6,995 nt of DNA, from positions 1-6,995 of the forward strand of contig JAKSQL010000053.1 in NCBI GenBank assembly GCA_024404125.1. Reading direction: 5' to 3'. Of the stretch, positions 1-4,626 are shown in pieces. Position 1 is the stretch's first letter. Each line of letters starts with the position of its first letter. The notes below the pieces were generated by a model, which made no database searches, was not told the DNA's origin, and was given only the letters and a program-made list of their open reading frames with translations. Made by a program: the position numbers and the translations under genes. This DNA is from Clostridia bacterium (lineage in GTDB: Bacteria; Bacillota; Clostridia; Oscillospirales; Acutalibacteraceae).

Positions 1-333
1 ATAATTTTCAAGGTATTTTTCAATGTAGGTATCATATTCGGTTGGGATATACTGATCGGTGAAAACTATCGCAATTATGTCTTAGTTTGTTCTGCCTAAA
101 CATTGGGTAACCATTACCGCAAGGAAAGCCGCCGAAAGAAGTATTGCAATAGTAGCAAATTTATAGTGAAACCAATAATTTGCGACTTTATCTTTAAAGG
201 TTTTTGGACCCGCGTCAATTTCGCTCGGCTTGGGGCCCGCGTCAATTTCGCCGCTTTGCATTTTCTTTAGTTGTAAAAAGTCTTCTCGCGCTTTTCTTTG
301 CTGCCTTATAGTTTCGCTTTCGCGTTTTGCCAT
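1..333 (-). pseudogene. Small single-pass membrane protein gene interrupted by an in-frame TAA; runs off the left edge
   Basis: The intact part encodes 83 residues from the ATG at 333-331, which has a GGGAAG Shine-Dalgarno 8 bases upstream. A GTG three codons earlier (342-340) overlaps that site and is less likely. Residues 1-50 are highly charged and probably cytoplasmic, and residues about 58-76 form one hydrophobic membrane segment. The frame stops at TAA (84-82) just after that segment. Past the stop the same frame stays open for 27 codons to the window edge and reads like a normal protein (DIIAIVFTDQYIPTEYD and onward). I infer that a longer protein with an extracytoplasmic domain was cut by a nonsense change, most simply TAT or TAC (Tyr) to TAA. 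A true 83-residue protein, a sequencing error or stop-codon readthrough are alternatives. I do not recognise the family well enough to name a function. The gene has its own promoter, divergent from azlC. Confidence 0.6.
206..251. repeat. Two-copy tandem repeat, 27-base period, inside the broken membrane-protein gene
   Basis: Bases 206-224 recur at 233-251 with 18 of 19 identical. The period is 27 bases, so the reading frame is kept and the encoded linker carries the motif EIDAGPK twice (about residues 29-35 and 38-44). The repeat lies in the charged segment before the membrane helix. It looks like a short in-frame duplication in a tolerant linker. Confidence 0.8.
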
Positions 334-367
334 CAGTAGCACTTCCCATAATAAAGTTTATATTTTA

Positions 368-396
368 ATTATATTTCGATTATACACTTTTTTCAA
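368..396 (-). promoter_or_regulatory. Sigma-A-type promoter of the broken membrane-protein gene
   Basis: On the minus strand a -35 TTGAAA (396-391) and a perfect -10 TATAAT (373-368) are separated by 17 bases. Transcription would start near position 361, about 28 bases before the ATG at 333. The -35 is only 10 bases from the -35 of the divergent azlC promoter. Confidence 0.65.
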
Positions 397-406
397 CTGA
401 TAATGA

Positions 407-435
407 TTGAATTTTTGTAAACTTTATTATATAAT
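407..435 (+). promoter_or_regulatory. Sigma-A-type promoter of azlCD
   Basis: A -35 TTGAAT (407-412) and a perfect -10 TATAAT (430-435) are separated by 17 bases. The predicted start near 442 gives a leader of only about 20 bases, ending in GGAG (452-455) 7 bases before the GTG start of azlC. So short a leader leaves no room for a T-box or other leader attenuator. Any control would act at the promoter DNA. Confidence 0.7.
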
Positions 436-462
436 TTAAAAAAATGTTTTTGGAGTAATACA

Positions 463-1176
463 GTGAAAAAAGGATTTTTTAGAGGTGTTGCGGACGGTAT
501 GCCGATTTTTTTCGGTTACATTTCGATAGGTTTCGCATTCGGAATTTACGCGATATCAAGCGGACTTACAGCAAAGCAGGGAATACTTATATCGCTTTTT
601 AACGTAACATCGGCAGGTCAGTTTGCCGCCGTTCCGATTATGGTAAGCGGCGGAGGTATACCGCAACTTATGTTTTCGCAGTTTGTAATAAATATGCGGT
701 ATGCATTGATGTCGGTATCCTTGTCACAAAAATTTGATAATAAGATAAATTTGCTTGACCGTCTTATTATCGCATTTGTTAATACCGATGAGGTTTTCGC
801 GGTCGCCGTTTCAAATAAAAATAAAGTTTCAAAAATATATATGTACGGTCTTATTTTACCGCCTTATTTCGGGTGGGCAATAGGCACCGCACTCGGAGCG
901 ATTGCGGGTAATATTTTGCCGCAGGTGGTAACAAGCGCGCTTACTCTTGCAATTTACGGTATGTTTGTAGCCATTGTTATGCCTCCCGCAAGGGAAAATA
1001 AGGCGTGCGGAATGAGTGTTCTTATTGCGATTGTATTAAGTTGCATATTTTACTTTGTTCCGCATTTATCGTCTATTCCGTCAGGCATTTCCGTAATAAT
1101 ATCCGCGGTAGCGGCGGCGCTCATTATGGCGGCGGTATCACCTATAGAAACCGAGGTGGATATAGGTGAAACCTGA
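463..1176 (+). CDS. azlC: AzlC: large subunit of a branched-chain amino acid exporter
   Basis: A polytopic inner-membrane protein of 237 residues, normal length for AzlC (LIV-E family, PF03591). With AzlD this family exports branched-chain amino acids and, in Bacillus subtilis, gives resistance to 4-azaleucine. Family hallmarks are visible: the N-terminal stretch around residues 8-30 with MPIFFGYISIGFAFG, then GL and the SAGQF motif, followed by an NMRYALMSVSLS segment matching the usual N-(L/M)-R-(H/Y) region, and the TDE motif in FVNTDEVFAV. Several hydrophobic helices fill the rest. The GTG start is chosen because GGAG at 452-455 lies 7 bases upstream and the conserved N-terminus begins soon after. 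The 3' end overlaps azlD by 11 bases, so the two are very likely translated together. The substrate in this organism is inferred from the family only. Confidence 0.93.
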   Translation: MKKGFFRGVADGMPIFFGYISIGFAFGIYAISSGLTAKQGILISLFNVTSAGQFAAVPIMVSGGGIPQLMFSQFVINMRYALMSVSLSQKFDNKINLLDRLIIAFVNTDEVFAVAVSNKNKVSKIYMYGLILPPYFGWAIGTALGAIAGNILPQVVTSALTLAIYGMFVAIVMPPARENKACGMSVLIAIVLSCIFYFVPHLSSIPSGISVIISAVAAALIMAAVSPIETEVDIGET

Positions 1177-1486
1177 ACAGTTTATCATTTATTTGGCAGC
1201 AATGGCGGCGGTAACGTATCTTGTGAGAATGGTGCCGTTAGTGATTTTCAAAAAGCAAATAAAAAACAAATACGTCTTATCTTTTCTTTCTTATATGCCG
1301 TATGCCGTTTTAAGCGCGATGGCTTTTCCCGCGGTATTCTTTGCTACGGGCAACGTAATATCCGCCGCAGTAGGTTTTGCGGTGGCTCTTACGGCGGCGT
1401 TCTTTAAAAGGGGACTTATAACCGTAGCAGCCCTCGCCTCTGCCGCGGCACTTATAACCGAACTTATAATCAGATATGTAATATGA
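1166..1486 (+). CDS. azlD: AzlD: small subunit of a branched-chain amino acid exporter
   Basis: A protein of 106 residues with about four hydrophobic helices, typical for AzlD (PF05437), the obligate partner of AzlC. The family features TYLVRMVPL near residues 17-25 and FLSYMPYAVLSAMAFP near residues 40-55 are present. It starts with GTG inside the end of azlC (11-base overlap), with GAGG (1153-1156) 9 bases upstream. A start within the upstream gene suggests translational coupling and matched subunit levels. The stop codon is followed almost at once by a hairpin terminator. Its last 39 codons are repeated, with a 12-base deletion, at 4438-4545. Confidence 0.93.
   Translation: MKPEQFIIYLAAMAAVTYLVRMVPLVIFKKQIKNKYVLSFLSYMPYAVLSAMAFPAVFFATGNVISAAVGFAVALTAAFFKRGLITVAALASAAALITELIIRYVI
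1367..1486 (+). repeat. Direct repeat copy 1: 3' end of intact azlD
   Basis: This stretch matches 4438-4545 on the same strand. The core, 1409-1470 against 4468-4529, agrees at 61 of 62 bases, differing only at 1420/4479. To the left the second copy is 12 bases (four codons) shorter. To the right the copies diverge over the last five codons and use different stop codons (TGA here, TAA there). The spacing between the cores is 3,059 bases, and the complete ABC transporter operon lies between the two copies. Confidence 0.95.
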
Positions 1487-1489
1487 AAA

Positions 1490-1519
1490 AAAGCCCATAG
1501 GCAACAACCTATGGGCTTT
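1490..1519. terminator. Bidirectional hairpin terminator between azlD and the ABC operon
   Basis: A perfect 12-bp stem (1490-1501 with 1508-1519, core AGCCCATAGG/CCTATGGGCT) closes a 6-base loop. Read leftward, the stem is followed by seven T residues (1492-1486), a good intrinsic terminator for the ABC operon ending at 1534. Read rightward, the tail is only TTTAAAC, so termination of azlCD may be less efficient. It starts four bases after the azlD stop codon. Confidence 0.85.
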
Positions 1520-1533
1520 AAACTTAAGGTAAA

Positions 1534-2643
1534 TTATATTTTTATTTTCACTTTGTTTATACCGTTTTCAAACGAATACTCACGCTTTTTGGCCTTTTTG
1601 GTGATAATCATAAGTCCGAGCGAATCGGTATTTTCAAGGTCAAATTCCGCCGCATTTGCAAACGGGTCTATTTCGTCACCCGGATACAAAAGCTCAAACT
1701 CGCAGGAGCGGTCTGCCTCCGAGAACGATATATTAAGAGTAATATCTATCTTTCCGTCCTCAAGGTGTTCGAGAATGATATAAATCATTTCTTCAACACA
1801 TATCTGCAAACGGTATGCCTCTTTTGAGTTTAAACCGTATTTAATGGCAAATTCCTGAATACCGCCCTGCAAGGCCATAAGGTCAAACTTGCGACTGTCG
1901 ATACTGTAAGAGAGATGTTTGAGTTTCTTTATAAAGTCAACAGTCTTTGGCTTTTGCGGATTTTCAAAAATCTGTTCGGGTGTGCCTTGCTCATAAATGC
2001 CGCCTTCGGCTAAAAATACAACCCTATCGGCAATCTGCTTTGCAAACTCCATTTCGTGAGTTACTATAAGCATTGTAAGACCTTTTCTCGCAAGCATACG
2101 AATGGTTGCAAGAACTTCGCCGACCATAGTGGGGTCAAGGGCACTTGTGGGCTCGTCAAACAAGATGATTTTCGGGTTCATCATCATACAGCGGCATATC
2201 GCAACACGCTGTTTTTGACCGCCCGAAAGCACCTGCACCGGACGGTACGCTCTGTCAGCAAGACCGACCGAATCAAGCAACTCGAGTGCTTTTTTCTCGG
2301 CTTCTTCTTTTGGCATTTTAAGCAGTTTCATCGGTGCAATACAAAGGTTTTGCATTACGTTCATATTGGAAAACAAGCCGAAATCCTGATAAACCATTCC
2401 CATCAATCGGCGGATTGAAGCAATGTCCGCACCTTTTGAGGTTATTTCTTTACCGTCAATAAAAATCTGACCGGAGTCCGGTTTCTCAAGCATTTCAATG
2501 CAACGCAGCAAAACACTTTTGCCGCAGCCCGAAGCACCGATTATCGAAACAACCTCACCGTTTTCAATAGAAAAGTTGAGGTTTTTGTAAATCTGTGAGC
2601 CGCCAAACGATTTGTTGAGGTTTTTAATATCAATAATTCCCAT
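1534..2643 (-). CDS. Polar amino acid ABC transporter ATPase fused to a degenerate RsbW/GHKL-like domain
   Basis: A protein of 369 residues; GlnQ/HisP-type ATPases are usually about 240-250. Residues 1-241 are a complete ABC domain: Walker A GASGCGKS (36-43), Q-loop Gln86, signature LSGGQ (139-143), Walker B IILFDE (159-164), D-loop SALD (167-170) and switch His196. It should drive import through the permease encoded just upstream. Residues about 245-369 resemble anti-sigma-factor kinases of the RsbW/HATPase_c_2 type. A helix with VEEMIYIILEH (283-293) matches the N-box pattern EExxxNxxxH, GDEIDPF (322-328) matches the G1 region, and SLGLMII (341-347) matches the G2 box. The N-box Asn is Ile289 and the G1 Asp is apparently Tyr320, so this domain probably no longer binds ATP and may be regulatory. 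The start is set by a strong GGGAGGT (2657-2651). One base separates this ATG from the permease stop. Confidence 0.9.
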   Translation of the reverse strand: MGIIDIKNLNKSFGGSQIYKNLNFSIENGEVVSIIGASGCGKSVLLRCIEMLEKPDSGQIFIDGKEITSKGADIASIRRLMGMVYQDFGLFSNMNVMQNLCIAPMKLLKMPKEEAEKKALELLDSVGLADRAYRPVQVLSGGQKQRVAICRCMMMNPKIILFDEPTSALDPTMVGEVLATIRMLARKGLTMLIVTHEMEFAKQIADRVVFLAEGGIYEQGTPEQIFENPQKPKTVDFIKKLKHLSYSIDSRKFDLMALQGGIQEFAIKYGLNSKEAYRLQICVEEMIYIILEHLEDGKIDITLNISFSEADRSCEFELLYPGDEIDPFANAAEFDLENTDSLGLMIITKKAKKREYSFENGINKVKIKI

Positions 2644-2644
2644 A

Positions 2645-3322
2645 TCAGTTACCTCCCGATTTCTGCTTCTTGGCGATTATAAAGTCAATCAAAGCAAATA
2701 TTCCGGTTACGATATATGCTATGGCAATATACAATATCATACCTGTAACTATAAGTATAAGCGGCTGCATTGTACGGCTTGAAATGTTGTTTATTACTCT
2801 TGTGAGGTCGGTTATGGTAACGTAGCCCACAACACTTGTCCACTGAATTAAATTGATGATTGTAGACTGATATACCGGCTTTGCAATGCGCAACGCCTGC
2901 GGAAAAACAACATACCAAAGAGTTTGGAATTTGCTGAATCCCAAAGTCCACGCCGCCTCTGATTCGCGCTTGTTAAGAGCATCTATTGCCGAACGGAACA
3001 TTTCTGCAACGTATGCCGCCGTATTTATGCCGAATGCTATTACCGCAACGTAAACCGCATCAATGGAACTTGTAGCGAATACGCAGTAGTAAAGCAACAT
3101 AAGCAGCATAGTAAGAGGAGAGCCGCGTAGCACCGAGATGTAAACGTGGGCAAAGATGCTAAGCGGCTTGAATTTACTCATACGCATAGCACAGATTATA
3201 ACACCGAGAACGGTGCCGAGTATAAGCGCCAAAACAGAAATTTTAAGTGTTGTGAAAAGACCACTTAAAATAGTTTGCGCGCTTCCGTCCGCAATAAGTA
3301 TTGAGTAAAGTTTGTCAAACAT
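2645..3322 (-). CDS. Polar amino acid ABC transporter permease (HisM/GlnP type)
   Basis: An integral membrane protein of 225 residues, normal length for the His/Glu/Gln/Arg permease family. It begins with the usual soluble segment and the helix around LSGLFTTLKISVLALILG, followed by the conserved LRGSPLTMLL (65-74). The EAA loop that contacts the ATPase is intact: EAAWTLGFSKFQ (122-133) followed by VVFPQALR. It probably works as a homodimer, since no second permease is present. It lies between the binding-protein gene (stop at 3329-3327, a gap of 4 bases) and the ATPase gene (gap of 1 base). No clear Shine-Dalgarno precedes its ATG; the upstream bases are TTTTAAAATAATATA. Translation probably depends on ribosomes finishing the binding-protein gene. 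The start fits the family N-terminus. Confidence 0.92.
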   Translation of the reverse strand: MFDKLYSILIADGSAQTILSGLFTTLKISVLALILGTVLGVIICAMRMSKFKPLSIFAHVYISVLRGSPLTMLLMLLYYCVFATSSIDAVYVAVIAFGINTAAYVAEMFRSAIDALNKRESEAAWTLGFSKFQTLWYVVFPQALRIAKPVYQSTIINLIQWTSVVGYVTITDLTRVINNISSRTMQPLILIVTGMILYIAIAYIVTGIFALIDFIIAKKQKSGGN

Positions 3323-3326
3323 TATA

Positions 3327-4169
3327 TTATTTTAAAACGAGCTGACCGGAATTGCTCTTGTAGTAGGTCTCGGTTAAAGCAACATTCTCGGGAACGTCAA
3401 CATTTGCTTCGGTTTCGTTAAGTTTGGAATCCTGATACTCAACGGTAGCAACCCAGAATATAACGTCAACCTTACCTGATGTAAGGGAAACAGATCTTGA
3501 AGCGGAATTAACGTTAACAAGATTGATGTTTATATTTGCACGCTTTGAAATTTCTGCAAGCAAAGCAACGTTGAAGCCGGCAGCTTTGCCGTCAGCAGTA
3601 ACGAAATCGATAGGGGGAAGGTCACCGGTGATAGCAACATTCAAAGTGTCTGCACCTTCGATTTTCGGAATTTCGATAGGATCGGGTGTCTTGCCGTTTA
3701 AAATGTAACCGTCAATGTATTCGGAAGCAAGTTTATCAAGAGTGCCGTCTTTCTGCATTTCAAGTATTGTGTTGTTAAGAAGAGTCTGAAGGTCGGTGTT
3801 ATCCTTCATAACGCCCATATGATAATTAAGTACTGCGGTACGAAGTGCGGACGGTTTTTCAAATTTGAATTTATCGTTGTTGCCGGTAACATACTGACCT
3901 ACACAGTCGGGTATGTTGTTTGCTCTTACGATTTTGCCTGACTGCAATGCCAAAAGCATAGAATCAAGGGTGTCATAGAAAATCCATTTGGTATCTTCAG
4001 ATGTTTTGTTGAGCTTTTCCTCTGTTGTACCGATTGCACTGAGCATACCTGCGACATCGCGCGTATCGGTTTCTTCTTTTTTCTCTGCTTTTCCGCCGCA
4101 AGCGCAAAGTAACGACATAGTCATAATAAGCGCCAAAGCAACACAAAGAATTCTTTTGATTTTTTTCAT
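3327..4169 (-). CDS. Amino-acid-type ABC substrate-binding lipoprotein with swapped lobe order
   Basis: The chosen ATG (4169-4167) gives 280 residues. It has GGGG 10 bases upstream and starts a classic lipoprotein signal (MKKIKRILCVALALI), with lipobox LCAC and lipidated Cys24. An ATG 18 codons earlier would bury this signal. The mature part has SBP_bac_3 (PF00497) character but in reversed order. Residues about 40-156 look like the usual second lobe: IGTTEE, YDTLDSMLLALQSGKI, then YHMGVMKDN and the normally C-terminal MQKDGTLDKLASEYI. Residues about 174-280 look like the usual first lobe: LNVAITGDLPPIDFVTADGK, GFNVALLAEI, SGKVDVI, ending at ETYYKSNSGQLVLK, where family members normally cross to lobe two. 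The mature length (about 257) is that of one whole binding protein. The usual Arg after the TxxR-type motif and the lobe-two Asp are not recognisable, so the ligand is uncertain. It is the first gene of the operon. Confidence 0.88.
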   Translation of the reverse strand: MKKIKRILCVALALIMTMSLLCACGGKAEKKEETDTRDVAGMLSAIGTTEEKLNKTSEDTKWIFYDTLDSMLLALQSGKIVRANNIPDCVGQYVTGNNDKFKFEKPSALRTAVLNYHMGVMKDNTDLQTLLNNTILEMQKDGTLDKLASEYIDGYILNGKTPDPIEIPKIEGADTLNVAITGDLPPIDFVTADGKAAGFNVALLAEISKRANININLVNVNSASRSVSLTSGKVDVIFWVATVEYQDSKLNETEANVDVPENVALTETYYKSNSGQLVLK

Positions 4170-4179
4170 GATTACATTT

Positions 4180-4183
4180 CCCC
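4180..4183 (-). promoter_or_regulatory. Shine-Dalgarno that sets the binding-protein start
   Basis: On the minus strand AAGGGG ends 10 bases before the ATG at 4169. Together with the lipoprotein signal beginning at that ATG, it favours this start over the in-frame ATG at 4223, which would add 18 polar residues before the signal. Confidence 0.7.
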
Positions 4184-4240
4184 TTAAAGATATTTTTTCC
4201 GTATCTGCGAATGAAATAATCACTTACAAATACAGTATTG

Positions 4241-4269
4241 ATTATACATTGTTTTCACAAGATATGCAA
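4241..4269 (-). promoter_or_regulatory. Probable promoter of the ABC transporter operon
   Basis: On the minus strand a perfect -10 TATAAT (4246-4241) is preceded, 17 bases away, by TTGCAT (4269-4264), a partial -35 match. The predicted leader before the binding-protein ATG is about 65 bases and shows no obvious riboswitch or attenuator fold. No other promoter is evident within the operon, so all three genes are probably co-transcribed from here. Confidence 0.5.
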
Positions 4270-4383
4270 GTATAAAATTCCAAAAAACACAAAATATGCC
4301 ATTTTTTACATAAAAAACGTCTTACTGACACAAAAATTAGTGCGGTTTAGTAAATATTTGTAATGTATATGTAAAAATAAAGG

Positions 4384-4411
4384 TTGATGTATCGGATTTA
4401 TGGTGTATAAT
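4384..4411 (+). promoter_or_regulatory. Possible orphan rightward promoter before the azlD remnant
   Basis: TTGATG (4384-4389) and a perfect TATAAT (4406-4411) are separated by 16 bases. No intact gene follows. A transcript would start near 4418, cross the azlD remnant and end at the hairpin at 4546-4587, about 170 bases long. It could be the leftover promoter of a deleted azlCD copy, or a chance match in A+T-rich DNA. Confidence 0.4.
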
Positions 4412-4437
4412 ATTATTTGTTGAATCAAATCACAAAT

Positions 4438-4545
4438 GCAGTAGGCTTTGCGGTGGTGCTCTTTAAGAGGGGACTTATCACCGTAGCAGCCCTCGCCTCT
4501 GCCGCGGCACTTATAACCGAACTTATAATACGGTATGCAATGTAA
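4438..4545 (+). pseudogene. azlD 3'-end remnant (direct repeat copy 2)
   Basis: In frame this stretch reads AVGFAVVLFKRG, then LITVAALASAAALITELIIR and YAM before a TAA stop. It corresponds to AzlD residues 68-106 with four codons missing. The core 4468-4529 is 61 of 62 identical to 1409-1470. The final five codons and the stop differ from intact azlD, so it is not a simple exact copy and may come from a diverged azlD allele or paralogue. No azlC or azlD 5' sequence precedes it. The frame is open only from 4411, with TTG but no ATG upstream of the match, and no Shine-Dalgarno is evident. A functional peptide is unlikely. Confidence 0.9.
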
Positions 4546-4587
4546 AAAAAGGTTGCAACGAAACAGAAATTTCGTTGCAACCTTTTT
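4546..4587. terminator. Strong bidirectional hairpin terminator
   Basis: A perfect stem of up to 18 bp (4546-4563 with 4570-4587, core GGTTGCAACGAAA/TTTCGTTGCAACC) closes a 6-base loop. It is flanked by T runs on either strand: TTTTT (4583-4587) rightward and seven T residues (4550-4544) leftward. It lies 40 bases past the isomerase stop, so it should end the leftward isomerase operon. It also sits directly after the azlD remnant's stop, as the other hairpin does after intact azlD. Confidence 0.9.
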
Positions 4588-4626
4588 AAATTATCTGACT
4601 GTTAATAAATAAAGTATGTTTAATTA

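Larger units (their letters stand above)
4170..4626. other. Gene-free interval between the ABC and isomerase operons
   Basis: These 457 bases hold no intact gene. From left to right they contain the ABC operon leader and promoter, an A+T-rich stretch (about 4270-4380) in which I see nothing recognisable, a possible rightward promoter, the azlD 3' remnant, a strong hairpin terminator, and a short A+T-rich tail before the isomerase stop codon. Confidence 0.8.

Noticed and set aside
397..415. Fur-box-like sequence GATAATGATT near the azlC promoter
   Set aside because: Only the first half resembles the Fur consensus; the second half does not match, and an iron link to this locus has no other support.
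1310..1507. Minus-strand open frame across azlD
   Set aside because: It is antisense to azlD and covers the terminator; its composition (rich in Tyr, Gly and Arg) is typical of a shadow of a membrane-protein gene.
1511..1783. Open frame on the plus strand opposite the ATPase C-terminus
   Set aside because: It lies antisense to a well-supported gene, starts within the terminator region and has no recognisable domain or ribosome-binding site.
4170..4223. An in-frame 18-codon N-terminal extension of the binding protein, starting at an ATG at 4223
   Set aside because: The extension is polar and would bury the lipoprotein signal. The ATG at 4169 has a good Shine-Dalgarno and begins a textbook signal and lipobox.
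4415..4430. Small inverted repeat ATTTG-N6-CAAAT at the left edge of the azlD remnant
   Set aside because: A 5-bp A+T-rich stem is expected by chance. It is not long enough to call a recombination site or insertion-sequence end.
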